From contig NZ_JAAVUQ010000004.1 in the NCBI RefSeq assembly GCF_018449515.1, positions 186,001 to 250,000 of the forward strand: a stretch of DNA of 64,000 nt. Reading direction: 5' to 3'. The translations under genes and the position numbers were made by a program. Below are positions 54,108 to 63,041 of this stretch, one piece after another (position 1 is the first letter of the stretch; every line of letters begins with the position of its first letter). The notes below the pieces were generated by a model. That model worked only from the letters and a program-made list of their open reading frames with translations. It was not told the DNA's origin and made no database searches. The DNA is from Caballeronia sp. dw_19. Its GTDB lineage: Bacteria; Pseudomonadota; Gammaproteobacteria; Burkholderiales; Burkholderiaceae.

Positions 54108-55040
54108 ATGTCCAAAGAAACCAAGCAAGGCTCTGTCCTCATCATGGGGAGTATCAATACCGATCTGGTCGCGCGCTCGCCGCACCTGCCGCGTCCGGGC
54201 GAAACGATCAGCGGCCACGAGTTCTCGCAGATATCCGGCGGCAAGGGCGCCAATCAGGCGGTTGCGGCTGCGCGTATCGGCGGCCGGGTGGCCATGGCCG
54301 GATGCGTGGGCGGCGACGCCAACGGTACATTGCGGCTGGCGGATCTGGAAGCGGAAGGGATCGATTGCAGCGCGGTCGAAACCGACCTGTCAGTGCCGAC
54401 CGGCGTGGCGATCGTCACCGTCGCGGACGACGGCCAGAACACGATCGTGGTGGTACCGGGCAGCAACGGCCAGGTGACCCCGGAGATGGTCAAGCGCCAT
54501 GAGGCGGTGATCAAAGCCGCCGACGTAGTGGTGTGTCAGCTAGAGACCCCGTGGGATGCCGTCTATGCCACGCTTGTCACCGCTCGGAGATTCGGCAAGC
54601 TGACCGTATTAAATCCAGCGCCGGCTACCGGTCCGCTGCCACCCGAGTGGTTGCCGTTGGTCGACTATCTGGTTCCGAACGAAGTCGAAGCCGCGATCCT
54701 TGCCGGATTACCGGTTGAATCGCAAAGCGGTGCGCGCAGGGCGGCGAAAGAACTTCAGCGAGCGGGAGCGCGTAACGTCATCGTGACGCTTGGATCGCAA
54801 GGCGCCTATCTGTTACCCGAAGGAGGCGAAGGTACGCACTACCCGGCGCCCAAGGTGAACGCAGTGGACACGACGGCTGCCGGCGATACCTTCATCGGCG
54901 TCTTTGCCGCACAGTTGGCCGCACGCCAGCCCATAGACGCTGCGATCAGCTTAGCCCAACGAGCCGCCGCCATTTCCGTTACGCGCGCCGGCGCACAACC
55001 CTCCATCCCGACTCGCCAGGAAGTTGACAGCGCGCCCTAG
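54108..55040 (+). CDS. rbsK: Ribokinase
   Basis: 310 residues, PfkB family: ATP-dependent phosphorylation of ribose to ribose-5-phosphate. Substrate site: IMGSINTDLVARSPHLPRPG and SGGKGANQAVAAARIGGRVA (PfkB signature 1). The catalytic base lies in VDTTAAGDTFIGVFAAQLAA (signature 2, A-A-G-D). NPAPATGPLPPEW and VPNEVEAAIL are typical of ribokinase rather than fructokinase. It completes the transport-phosphorylation unit although 215 bp separate it from the permease gene. Confidence 0.9.
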   Translation: MSKETKQGSVLIMGSINTDLVARSPHLPRPGETISGHEFSQISGGKGANQAVAAARIGGRVAMAGCVGGDANGTLRLADLEAEGIDCSAVETDLSVPTGVAIVTVADDGQNTIVVVPGSNGQVTPEMVKRHEAVIKAADVVVCQLETPWDAVYATLVTARRFGKLTVLNPAPATGPLPPEWLPLVDYLVPNEVEAAILAGLPVESQSGARRAAKELQRAGARNVIVTLGSQGAYLLPEGGEGTHYPAPKVNAVDTTAAGDTFIGVFAAQLAARQPIDAAISLAQRAAAISVTRAGAQPSIPTRQEVDSAP

Positions 55041-55083
55041 CCCTCTTTGTTCCGGGACTCCGCAAGCGTCCCGGTTAATCGTT

Positions 55084-55440
55084 ACCCGAGCGCGGGGTGC
55101 CGTGCCCCTTGGGCAGGTTCAGTCACTGGTGGCGAAGCGTGTGGGTATCCGTGTTCGGAGAAGGAGGGGTTCACACATCCTTCGCTCTGGCGAGCACCGT
55201 GCTTTTGGGGCACCTATGAATCAAAACTGCACGCTGTGGACACTTAGGGTAGCGTGGTTGAAAGCGCTTTCTTTGCTTCGTTTCTTTGTCGCTTTGGACA
55301 AAGAAATGACGTGCCGCCACGCACAGTGGCTAATAGTGATAAAGAGAATATCCGACTCTCGCAGACCACTAACCCTGAAAGCAGCAACCCGGCACTGACC
55401 CTTGACCACTAGCCCCAAGTCCGAGTGCGAACGAAAACAA
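55084..55440 (+). repeat. Dispersed hairpin-rich element, solo A-type arm
   Basis: Head GAGCGCGGGGTGC and CCCTTGGGCAGG, the common core with the TTTCTTTGTC/GACAAAGAAA hairpin, and the tail ACCACTAACCCTGAAAGCAG and CAACCCGGC, ending GTGCGAACGAAAAC. Near-identical to 21240-21610. It lies between the convergent ribokinase and acyltransferase genes. Confidence 0.85.
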
Positions 55441-55504
55441 ATTCACGAAAACTTCCAACCCACCCAGCGTTAGTCACCAGACCAAGGCGACGGCGATCCG
55501 ACAC

Positions 55505-56641
55505 CTAATGCGCGTGCTCAGGTTGCCGGATCGCACGCGGTGAACGCGAGGTCTTGTAGGCTTTGCGAAGATACGAGCACAAGGGCTTTTCGATAAACAG
55601 GAAGCTGAATATTGACACCGCCGTTAGCGCGAGCAAAAATCCAAAAAATGGCGCAGGAGCGGTGGCGACACTCGGGAACAGCATCTTTGCATACCTGAAA
55701 AGGGGCACATGCAGGATATAGAACGCAAAGCTCGCCTCGCCAAGCAATACCATGGGCTTGCTTCCAAGCCAGCTACTAAGCAGCCCTTTAGAGCGTGCCA
55801 GGCAATAGAGAAGCACGATAAAGGCTGGGAACAACAACGCCTTGGCCAGCACATGATTTGCCAGCACAATGACCGCAACTGCTGCAACCAAAGCCGCGAA
55901 AGCCGCCACATCGAAGACAAATGCTTTAGCCGTGCCCTGGCTTAGATAAAGACGCGCCATGCATATCCCGGCGGTAAACTCGCCTATCCGAAGCACCGGC
56001 ATAAAGTTGACCAGTTCTCGCATCCAGTACGCCTGTCCCAATGACGATGGCAGGTACGAAAGCGTCAACGTAGGAATGACGGAAAATAACCAGCACGCCC
56101 CGATCAAACTCAACAGCACGCTAACGCTGCGATTTTTCAGGAAAGCAAACAGGAAGGGAAACGACGCGTAGAAGACCGCTTCCGCGGAGAGCGACCATCC
56201 GGGGGTATTCCAGGCGTTCGCGGTGGCCGGCGTCCAGGCTAGCAACAGCGCCAGGGAAATCACCCCGTAAAACGCAAGCCGCGCATATAGACCGGCCGAG
56301 TGTCCGTGCAAGGCGGCAAGGTTCGAATAGACCAGCGGTGCGAATACGATCCAGCCCAGCAAATAGATCGGGTAGATTTTTGCAAACCGGGAAAAATAGA
56401 ACTGTCGTACGGCAGGCGCCTCTGCCCCGCTCATTTCTGGATGAGTGTAAGTGAGGATAAACCCCGAAAGAATGAAGAACAATTCGACGGGGTCGCCCGA
56501 ATTTTCATAGAAATAAAATGGCGAAATCCCTAACGACGCGGCGACATCCGGCGAAAGGTGATAGAGCGCAACGCTCAACGCTGCCAGGAAGCGAACGCCG
56601 GTTAATGCGGGAATGACTGGCCTTCTTGCAACTATTGTCAT
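55505..56641 (-). CDS. Membrane acyltransferase (acyltransferase-3/OafA family)
   Basis: 378 residues, ten or so helices. IPALTGVRFLAALSVALYHL begins the family domain with the catalytic His in ALYHL. SGDPVELFFILSGFILTYTH is the G-FF-LSGF motif, and RQFYFSRFAKIYPIYLLGW is the R-R-hydrophobic-R-IYP motif. AWNTPGWSLSAEAVFYASFP carries the W-SLS-E motif. Such proteins O-acetylate or O-acylate exopolysaccharide, O-antigen or other surface glycans. No polysaccharide genes are adjacent, so the acceptor is unknown. Confidence 0.9.
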   Translation of the reverse strand: MTIVARRPVIPALTGVRFLAALSVALYHLSPDVAASLGISPFYFYENSGDPVELFFILSGFILTYTHPEMSGAEAPAVRQFYFSRFAKIYPIYLLGWIVFAPLVYSNLAALHGHSAGLYARLAFYGVISLALLLAWTPATANAWNTPGWSLSAEAVFYASFPFLFAFLKNRSVSVLLSLIGACWLFSVIPTLTLSYLPSSLGQAYWMRELVNFMPVLRIGEFTAGICMARLYLSQGTAKAFVFDVAAFAALVAAVAVIVLANHVLAKALLFPAFIVLLYCLARSKGLLSSWLGSKPMVLLGEASFAFYILHVPLFRYAKMLFPSVATAPAPFFGFLLALTAVSIFSFLFIEKPLCSYLRKAYKTSRSPRAIRQPEHAH

Positions 56642-57020
56642 CGTTCATTGGGTTCGCCGCGTGCCCCAGCCCGCCTGGCGATCTTATGGTGCACGTTAAA
56701 AAAATGGAAAATTAATGCGGAATGGCGGATTTTCGGGAAAATAAAGCGTTCTCGTGGATAGCGCGTGTTGCGTCGGAGCCAGGGCTCGTCGCGCGTCGCA
56801 CGCTAACGGCTTTCCGACGCCGCCAGGGCATTCTTCCCCGCCCCGCGGTCATGCTGCTGGAACTGCTACGGTAGTTGACCGCGACCGCAGCATAAGCGCT
56901 CCAATCGCGCTGGACACCACCGATTTGTTCGTGTGCCCCGGTGCCCCGCCGCTTGATAAAATCTCTACGCGGTTTCTCCAACAACGGCAGCAACATCATC
57001 TTGGGGAGTGACGAATCGTC
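56642..57020. other. Intergenic region without recognisable gene
   Basis: 379 bp between the divergent acyltransferase and VOC genes. AT-rich around 56690-56720. No convincing ORF, repeat or terminator. Confidence 0.4.
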
Positions 57021-57386
57021 ATGGATCAGATTCTCGCTATTCGACCTTTCGTACCCGCGAAAGACTTCGACGCTTCGAAGCGTTTCTACCGGGCACTAGG
57101 TTTCACGCTGACCCACGAGGACGAAAGCATTGCGATATTAAAGCTGGGAAATTTCAGCTTCATTCTTCAGAATTTCTACGCAAAGGAATTCGCCGAGAAC
57201 TGCATGATTCAACTTCTCGTCCAGGATGTGGATTCGTGGTGGCAAAAGACAAAACCCGGCGAGCTGACCAAGCAGTTTTCTATCGCCGCCCCTCGCGAGC
57301 CAGCGCTGCAAAGCTGGGGCATGAAAGTAGGGTTCATCTTCGATCCTTCCGGGGTGCTTTGGCACGTGGCTGAGGTACCGTTCTGA
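57021..57386 (+). CDS. VOC-superfamily (glyoxalase/bleomycin-resistance-like) protein
   Basis: 121 residues. ILAIRPFVPAKDFDASKRFY, then RALGFTLTHEDESIAILKLG, and at the end KVGFIFDPSGVLWHVAEVPF. This is the paired beta-alpha-beta-beta-beta module of VOC proteins (FYxxLGF...DPxGxxWxI). Metal ligands are not complete by eye, which is common in the VOC members annotated as resistance-like. Its 3' end overlaps, tail to tail, a truncated gene on the opposite strand. Confidence 0.85.
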   Translation: MDQILAIRPFVPAKDFDASKRFYRALGFTLTHEDESIAILKLGNFSFILQNFYAKEFAENCMIQLLVQDVDSWWQKTKPGELTKQFSIAAPREPALQSWGMKVGFIFDPSGVLWHVAEVPF

Positions 57387-57549
57387 ACCCGCAGGCTTTT
57401 TTTCTCCGCCAATACACGTAGTCAATACCCTTCACCGTCCGCTCGATCTTCAAACCGGACGACTCAAGCGGTATGAGCGCTTGCGACTGTGCGGTGTCTT
57501 CCAATTGCGCGAAGAGCGTTTGAAAAGCGAGTTCGTGCAAGGATGGCAT
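57334..57549 (-). pseudogene. N-terminal fragment of a GSU2403-type nucleotidyltransferase-fold protein
   Basis: 71 codons: MPSLHELAFQTLFAQLEDTA, then SSGLKIERTVKGIDYVYWRR. This resembles the start of GSU2403-family nucleotidyltransferase-fold proteins (QT.FAEL...SG...R.VKG..Y.Y....), which have >300 residues. After ~55 codons homology ends where the frame enters the antisense of the VOC gene, so the rest has been deleted. Assignment is tentative. The start codon lies nine bases after a perfect 13-bp inverted repeat. Confidence 0.45.
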
Positions 57550-57557
57550 GTGTATTC

Positions 57558-57596
57558 CAAGTTATCACCTTTAATATTATTGCAGGTGATAACTTG
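57558..57596. promoter_or_regulatory. Perfect 13-bp inverted repeat, probable operator
   Basis: CAAGTTATCACCT (57558-57570) and AGGTGATAACTTG (57584-57596) flank 13 AT-rich bases. It overlaps the expected promoter of the minus-strand nucleotidyltransferase fragment. No U-tract follows on either strand, so an operator is likelier than a terminator. Confidence 0.6.
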
Positions 57597-57698
57597 CCGC
57601 CCGTCACGATCGCATGAATTGTTTGACGCTTGCCCTGCTAACGAGCACACGCCACTCGCGTAGAGATCAAATTTTCCCGCATCGACCAAAGCACGATC

Positions 57699-58463
57699 TT
57701 AGTCCACAACAACAGGATCGATCTCCGTAGCAGTGAGCCCATATCGCTCCATCTTGCTTCGGTGATCCGGCGACCCGAGATACTGGCGCAACTGGACATT
57801 GAATTCGTTGCGGAGATCCACGTTAGCCTTGGCGAACGAGAACGCGCCTTTGGGGGGCGCGTACGGCGTTGCCGCCGTGAGATCGTGCGAGACGGCAGAC
57901 AAGGCCGCATTCCCGATACGTTGCACAAGCGTGCGGTTTCCGAGCGCCGTGCTCGCGTATGCGTCAATGCGGCCCTCCAGCAACGCGTCGATCGCCTCTT
58001 GCTGGTGCTCGTACTGGTTTATCCGCAATTCAGGTACGCCAGCGCGCCTGGCCGCGTCGTGTTGTACCTGACCGGTGATCACACCCAGCAGCGCGTCGCC
58101 GGCCCGCGCCAGCCCCTCATAGCTCGTCAGATGCTTTGGGTTTCCGGCGCTAACCAGGAACCCGTCGTACAAGGCCCAGACAGGTACGCTGAACGCAACA
58201 AGCTCGGCTCTCTCTGCTGTCACGAATAAAGGAACATTGATATCCCAATGCCCCGCCGCGACGCCCGGCAGCAGTTCCGAAAATGTCGTTAGCCTGCACT
58301 CGACCGAACGCACGCCAATGGTCCGCAAAATCTCTTCGGCAAGTTCGATATCCGAACCGGATGCCGCCCCGCTCTGGTTGCTCATACCAAAAGGCGGCTC
58401 GTCGATATACGCCAGGACGACTTTCTCGCGCCACTTTCGATTCAATTGCGTCGTGCCTGTCAT
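57699..58463 (-). CDS. SBP_bac_3-type solute-binding protein without signal peptide
   Basis: 254 residues from ATG 58461-58463; an ATG eight codons upstream is also in frame. KVVLAYIDEPPFGMSNQSGA, SGSDIELAEEILRTIGVRSV, ECRLTTFSELLPGVAAGHWD and EALLEGRIDAY-like DALLEGRIDAYASTALGNRT follow the amino-acid-binding fold. No signal peptide or lipobox is visible, unlike transport proteins of this type. It may be a cytoplasmic ligand sensor, an enzyme relative (cyclohexadienyl-dehydratase-like), or have a start codon I misjudge. No transporter genes adjacent. Confidence 0.75.
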   Translation of the reverse strand: MTGTTQLNRKWREKVVLAYIDEPPFGMSNQSGAASGSDIELAEEILRTIGVRSVECRLTTFSELLPGVAAGHWDINVPLFVTAERAELVAFSVPVWALYDGFLVSAGNPKHLTSYEGLARAGDALLGVITGQVQHDAARRAGVPELRINQYEHQQEAIDALLEGRIDAYASTALGNRTLVQRIGNAALSAVSHDLTAATPYAPPKGAFSFAKANVDLRNEFNVQLRQYLGSPDHRSKMERYGLTATEIDPVVVD

Positions 58464-59006
58464 GAACAATATCCTCTCGAACAACATGGACGCCGGAAGA
58501 TATCATTGTCGCATCCGACCGCGTTGCGCTATGCGTTTAGCCATCGAATCGATAAAGCACGCTATCTACACGAAAGCACACGTCCTCTGCCAGACTGTCG
58601 CTCACGAGCAGATAGCGCTGGCCTTCCGCCATGAAGGCCGGCTCAAAATTGGTAAGCAGCGGAAACAGCTCGTAAGCACTGCGGGAAACCGTGCACTCCT
58701 TCTCACATCGCACGCCCAAACCCGGTGGGATGATTCGACACGCAATACGCTTTGCCGCGCATCGATCACCCGCAAACCCGGGGTTTCGATGCGTGGTGTC
58801 GAATAGAGCTCGGATCAATGCGCTACGCGAGGCTTATCATGACCCATCACGGCAACCCAGAACTTGCTGGCTTCTCAAACCGGCTTCATGTGCCTACAAC
58901 GGCCCAATGCATTCAATGGCCTTCAGCGGCGCTGCAAAGGGTTAGGTTAGCGGAACAAACCGCACGCATGGCATTCGACATGCGTGCGTTGGCGATCAAC
59001 TGAGCC
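58464..59006. other. Intergenic region without firmly supported gene
   Basis: 543 bp. A minus-strand frame at 58537-58818 has a partly protein-like end (AYELFPLLTNFEPAFMAEGQ) but an arginine/cysteine-rich beginning and no ribosome-binding site; it may be a gene remnant. Nothing else seen. Confidence 0.35.
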
Positions 59007-59729
59007 ATGAAACGCCACCTGTTTGCCTGCGCACTTGCACTAGCTACCGGCGTGCTGTCGCTCACTCCGTTCGTCACCGTTCACGCGGACCCGGTCGCGC
59101 GCGATGCGAGCGGCTCCAGGAGCAAAGCCACTGATCAGAAAAGGCACCCTCAAGATACACCGTTCGAGTTTCGTGGAATCCCTCTGGGCATAACCCTCGA
59201 TGAGTTCCAGGCAGGCGCGACCGTAAGAGCGACCCCAATCGACAGCGTGCCGGTGTGCGAGACCGATGTAATCGCTGGCTCCCTCGGCATGGACCTGAAG
59301 ACGCGCGAAAGCCTGACGGTTGCCTGCCGCTGGGCGCATCAACGTGCCAATGGCTGGGCGATATCGCGCGCAGTGGTCGACGGCGCGCCGGCGCAGGACC
59401 ACACGCTGCGCTTCGCACGAGTCAACGGACAAACCACCTTCAGGTTGTATGAGATGTCGTTCGTCATAGACGAAGGCACCGCGGCCGATCTGCGCCACGC
59501 TCTTGCGGACCGCTATGGCGCGCCGCGGGCTGGCGCTCATACATCTGGATCCACATCGGCAAGCAGTGCGCTGCCGGTCTACGAATGGGAAAACGCAGTG
59601 AGCTCGATCACTTTGCGTTTCTTGCCGGCTACGCGTAACGCCACGCTCGTTTATCTGCTGAAAGCGCCCGACGCCTGGGTGAAGTCTGTTGTGCAGCAAT
59701 GGAAGACCAGCAGCGTAGATGCGAGCTGA
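59007..59729 (+). CDS. Exported hypothetical protein
   Basis: 240 residues. Signal peptide HLFACALALATGVLSLTPFV ending VHA-D. After a basic linker, FEFRGIPLGITLDEFQAGAT gives a G-I-x-L-G-x-[TS]-x-x-[ED]-F motif common to small periplasmic proteins that compare with sequence pairs, followed by RLYEMSFVIDEGTAADLRHA, RYGAP and WENAVSSITLRFLP. Function unknown. Next gene ~490 bp downstream. Confidence 0.75.
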   Translation: MKRHLFACALALATGVLSLTPFVTVHADPVARDASGSRSKATDQKRHPQDTPFEFRGIPLGITLDEFQAGATVRATPIDSVPVCETDVIAGSLGMDLKTRESLTVACRWAHQRANGWAISRAVVDGAPAQDHTLRFARVNGQTTFRLYEMSFVIDEGTAADLRHALADRYGAPRAGAHTSGSTSASSALPVYEWENAVSSITLRFLPATRNATLVYLLKAPDAWVKSVVQQWKTSSVDAS

Positions 59730-60215
59730 CGCAAGTTGGTAAGTACTACTCCCGTGCAAGCTGCACGACTTTTCGAGCGCCACGGAAAGGTTGAGAAAGG
59801 ACCTGCAGGAGCGCTCTGTTGCTTGTCGTTTCACCGCTTGCCGAAGTGCGCGACCATGGAATTGCGGTCAGACGATCCATTGCTTTCCACTAGTCGGATC
59901 GCGACGGCGCCCTGTTCATCTCCGGAAATAAATCATGCAAATCAGCAGGGATATCAGTCGTTGTTATCGCGGTCATTTCATCGTCAAGAGCGTGTCTGGT
60001 CGAGTCAGCCTTACTACAAGCATGCGAGGTTCACACGAATCGCACCCGCTCGCTACCCGCTGAAGAACGCAAACAGGAGTGATGGCGTCATGGTTAGCTC
60101 GATCGAATGCAGGACCGAAGGATACGGTTCGATCATTGTCGAACCCGTCATTCGTCTCGGCATGACGGACGTCACCAGACCAATGGAACGCCTCGCCTGC
60201 CAGGTTAAAAGATCT
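59730..60215. other. Intergenic region without gene
   Basis: 486 bp. One frame is open through it into the lipoprotein gene, but its composition is not protein-like and the lipoprotein signal begins only at 60216. No repeat or terminator stands out. Confidence 0.45.
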
Positions 60216-60740
60216 ATGCGCAATGCATCGCTCATCTGCGCCGCGCTCAGCCCATCCCTGTTATCCGGCTGCGCATTGACCGTGATATCCGCCGTCGATG
60301 CAGCCGGGTCAGTCGTACAAGCCGGCTTGAGCATTGCGTCGAACCACTCGTCACCCACCGTCATCAGTGGTGATCAGGCATCTCTTCATGCCGTGTGCAT
60401 CGAGTGGAATTCCATGGTCCCCGTTGGCGACTTTGTCCCGGCATTGCAATACGCGTTGCATAAACGCGGGGTGGAGTCGACCGTGTATGCGCCAGGGACT
60501 TCCCCGCCAAGTTGCGAAGCGACACTCGTATACAGCGCGGCCACGGATTGGGGGCATCGGACATTCACCGACGGATACACCCAGTACCTTTCCGCCATCA
60601 ACCTCACGTTGATCCAACGCGGAAAGATCGTGATCGCCGCCAGCTACGCCACGAGCGGCGCCAAGCTCGACCGCTTCGCGAGCACGGCGACCAAGGTCAC
60701 GGCGCTCATCGACAAAATGGTGGTTGCAACGTCGGATTGA
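60216..60740 (+). CDS. Sbal_3080-like lipoprotein
   Basis: 174 residues from ATG 60216, chosen because the lipoprotein signal (CAALSPSLLSGC, lipobox L-S-G-C) follows directly. HAVCIEWNSMVPVGDFVPAL, then QYALHKRGVESTVYAPGTSP, SCEATLVYSAATDWGHRTFT and SYATSGAKLDRFASTATKVT follow the pattern of Sbal_3080-family lipoproteins (xCI-EN...L...L...G......C...L.Y.A...WD...Y). Outer-membrane-anchored, function unknown. Confidence 0.65.
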   Translation: MRNASLICAALSPSLLSGCALTVISAVDAAGSVVQAGLSIASNHSSPTVISGDQASLHAVCIEWNSMVPVGDFVPALQYALHKRGVESTVYAPGTSPPSCEATLVYSAATDWGHRTFTDGYTQYLSAINLTLIQRGKIVIAASYATSGAKLDRFASTATKVTALIDKMVVATSD

Positions 60741-60845
60741 TTAGAGCATGAAGCGCCAATGCGACCAGAAAGGCCGCGACATCATCACGGGTCCGGTCAC
60801 ACGAACCCGGGACTCGCAGACTCTATAGCGCGTCAGGTAGCCTGC

Positions 60846-61505
60846 TCAGGCGGCCTGCCCGCAGGATGCTTCGTGCTGAGCAGGTTTCACATCAGCGCAG
60901 CCCGATAGAGTCACATTCAACTCCTCCATGGCCTCGGGCTGTATGGTGCTGCATTCACCTGCAGCTTCGTCTTCTGTGATGCGCGAAACAGCCTTGGCGC
61001 TCTTGCCCGCCCGCGACGGCGGCTGGCAACTGCCACACATCGCGCTGTGAGCCGCGTCTTGCTTGCGCGTGACGAACTTGGCCGTGCAGGTGCAGCATCG
61101 GGTCAACTGCAGGATGCCGGCGTCGAAGAAACGCACGAGCGTCCAGGCGCGCGTGAAGCTCAACATGATGTAGCTGTCGTGACGCTCGCAATGCTCGAGA
61201 TAAAGCTTATAGCCCTTCGTCAATGCATCGAAATGCGAACAGCCCGCGAGATCCGTCAGGAATCTATAGATGTTATAGAAAAGCGATGCGTGAATATTCG
61301 GTGCCCATGTCAGGAACCAGTCAACCGAGAACGGCAACATGCCCTTGGGCGGAGACACGCCCCTCACTTCCTGATAAAGGCGAATCATGCGGTCACGAGA
61401 GAGGTTGACTTCGCTTTCCAGCACTTGAATACGTGCACCGAGTTCGATCAAGATGGCGGCCCGCATCACGTCCTGAGCGTCTTCAGTAATGCTTTTCTTC
61501 GCCAT
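60846..61505 (-). CDS. flhC: Flagellar master regulator subunit FlhC, orphan, C-terminally extended
   Basis: 219 residues from ATG 61503-61505. AQDVMRAAILIELGARIQVL, ESEVNLSRDRMIRLYQEVRG, SPPKGMLPFSVDWFLTWAPN and IHASLFYNIYRFL are FlhC hallmarks. The four-Cys zinc site is RCCTCTAKFVTRKQDA with MCGSC. FlhC works as FlhD4C2 to activate class II flagellar promoters. No flhD is next to it, although the normal order is flhDC. It also has a ~45-residue acidic, Cys-containing tail after the zinc site. Probably an accessory copy that uses FlhD from elsewhere or has changed role. Confidence 0.9.
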   Translation of the reverse strand: MAKKSITEDAQDVMRAAILIELGARIQVLESEVNLSRDRMIRLYQEVRGVSPPKGMLPFSVDWFLTWAPNIHASLFYNIYRFLTDLAGCSHFDALTKGYKLYLEHCERHDSYIMLSFTRAWTLVRFFDAGILQLTRCCTCTAKFVTRKQDAAHSAMCGSCQPPSRAGKSAKAVSRITEDEAAGECSTIQPEAMEELNVTLSGCADVKPAQHEASCGQAA

Positions 61506-61578
61506 TGGCGTAATCCTCTTCTTATACAAACTGATCGGCTGCTGTATCGCCCAGCGCTGTGGCGCTGCACCCAAGGAT

Positions 61579-61764
61579 TCAAGCCCGGAAACCGCGCACT
61601 CGCAAGAACGCTTCGGCACTCCGAGTTGGCGCTTTAGCCGGATTGTGCGTAATCAGGGTACCGGCGAGATCGACTATCCGATCCTCAGGCACCCTAAGTC
61701 CCAGGAGGAAAAACATAAGCAGAACCCCGGACATAAAACCTACTGCACCGCCGATTAGCAACAT
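61579..61764 (-). CDS. Small membrane protein upstream of flhC
   Basis: 61 residues from ATG 61762-61764, preceded by GGAGGGAGC, a strong ribosome-binding site. One or two hydrophobic segments (MLLIGGAVGFMSGVLLMFFL) and a basic tail. It occupies the position where flhD would be expected but shows no FlhD motif. Family unknown. Confidence 0.4.
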   Translation of the reverse strand: MLLIGGAVGFMSGVLLMFFLLGLRVPEDRIVDLAGTLITHNPAKAPTRSAEAFLRVRGFRA

Positions 61765-62464
61765 GCTCCCTCCGTGGATTTTACCGAGCTCAAAAAATGT
61801 CGTCGATGAATTGATCACTTGACCATCTGACGAAAAAGTTAGGAGACGCGTTGCATTGTATTGGTAACGACCTTCCCTGAACCGAATGATCCTCCTTTCC
61901 TCTCAAGTAAATTTCTTGGAAAAGACAAGTCTTTTCCCTAAGGCTTACGGAATATTTCCTTTAATTTCCTGCCATTTTTGATATGCACTCGATTACTTTC
62001 AATTCTTTAATAAATGCGGCGAAATTATTTATAAGATTCAGGAAGGACTTGGCGAACGTGCATGTTGCTCGGCGTTTCAGCGCTAGCGAAAGTGCGCAAT
62101 CATGAACCTGCAAATTGACGAAGCAATATGGGGGAGTGGCTGGATCGCAACCATCCCTCGCATTCCTCTTCGTTCATGGATGCAAGAGGATATAAGGCTG
62201 CAGAAGATCACGTAGCAGGATCGTGCAGTCTGCTTTCTTCGCAGGATCGATCCTGGACAGGGTCGGCAGCCGGCGTGGAAACTGACATTAATGCAGATGC
62301 GATGAAGGTCGCTGGAGCAGTGCATGGCGCCCGTACACCGTGCTTTGCCACTTGTGCCCGTGAGAACGATCGGCAGTGTTGCCAAGTTTGTCACCTGTCG
62401 ACGGTGAAGTTGCGTTGGCATCTTTTACTCGATTTCCGCTTAAGCGAAGTCCTACTCGATAATC
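61765..62464. other. Long intergenic region, AT-rich core
   Basis: 700 bp. 61840-62060 is clearly AT-rich for this genome and probably holds the promoter of the minus-strand flhC unit. 62100-62460 has no convincing gene. Confidence 0.45.
61918..61937. promoter_or_regulatory. Dyad upstream of the flhC unit
   Basis: GGAAAAGAC-AA-GTCTTTTCC, a perfect 9-bp palindrome with a 2-bp centre, 154 bp upstream of the small membrane protein start. Candidate operator. Confidence 0.4.
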
Positions 62465-62845
62465 ATGAAACAACTTACCCAAACTCTGCTTCTCGCAAGC
62501 GTCCTGGCAACCGGTGCCGGCAGTGCATTCGCTCAAAGCACTTTGCCGTCCAACCTGGATGGCGGCCACGTTGGCCGCGAAGGGTTCGGATCGAGCTTTG
62601 CGGTGGTCAATGATCTACAGCATTTGCAAAGGCTATATGACCTGAACGGCCGGGAAAGCGAGATGAGGGATATCTACCACGACGTCCTGCTAAAGACGCA
62701 GGTCCCGGCGATCCGCCAATATGTCTACGAAGCACTGGCGCGCAATCTGCTCCGCCCGACCAACGTGGATCAGGCGATTACGACCATTCGCACGAGCCTG
62801 GATGAAGATCTGAGCACGCTGGCAAAACATCCGTCCGCTCCGTGA
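62465..62845 (+). CDS. Exported hypothetical protein
   Basis: 126 residues. Signal peptide QTLLLASVLATGAGSAFA-Q. The mature part is helical (VVNDLQHLQRLYDLNGRESE, VPAIRQYVYEALARNLLRPT, QAITTIRTSLDEDLSTLAKH). I recognise no family. It lies tail to tail with flgH, with ~195 bp between. Confidence 0.75.
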   Translation: MKQLTQTLLLASVLATGAGSAFAQSTLPSNLDGGHVGREGFGSSFAVVNDLQHLQRLYDLNGRESEMRDIYHDVLLKTQVPAIRQYVYEALARNLLRPTNVDQAITTIRTSLDEDLSTLAKHPSAP

Positions 62846-63041
62846 AGGGCGCGCCCGCCAAGCGGGCGCTGAAGCGGATGCTATTCTCGGACGTATCGAA
62901 TCGGGGGAAAGGTCACCGGCGGTCTTGCGTTTCGTCCGAAATAATTCCGGAGAAAGCAGCGGCTCAAAAGCGCTCAGCAATGATGCCGGGGCACCCGGCA
63001 CCAGCAACGTGGCCCCAGCCCCGACCGCTACCCTCGCGGGA

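Noticed and set aside
58537..58818. 93-codon minus-strand frame
   Set aside because: Only its last ~45 codons look protein-like, with no ribosome-binding site or family; kept as a possible remnant but not called.
62128..62613. 161-codon plus-strand frame
   Set aside because: It overlaps the start of the exported protein at 62465 in another frame, and its composition (Arg/Cys/Ser-rich) is not protein-like.
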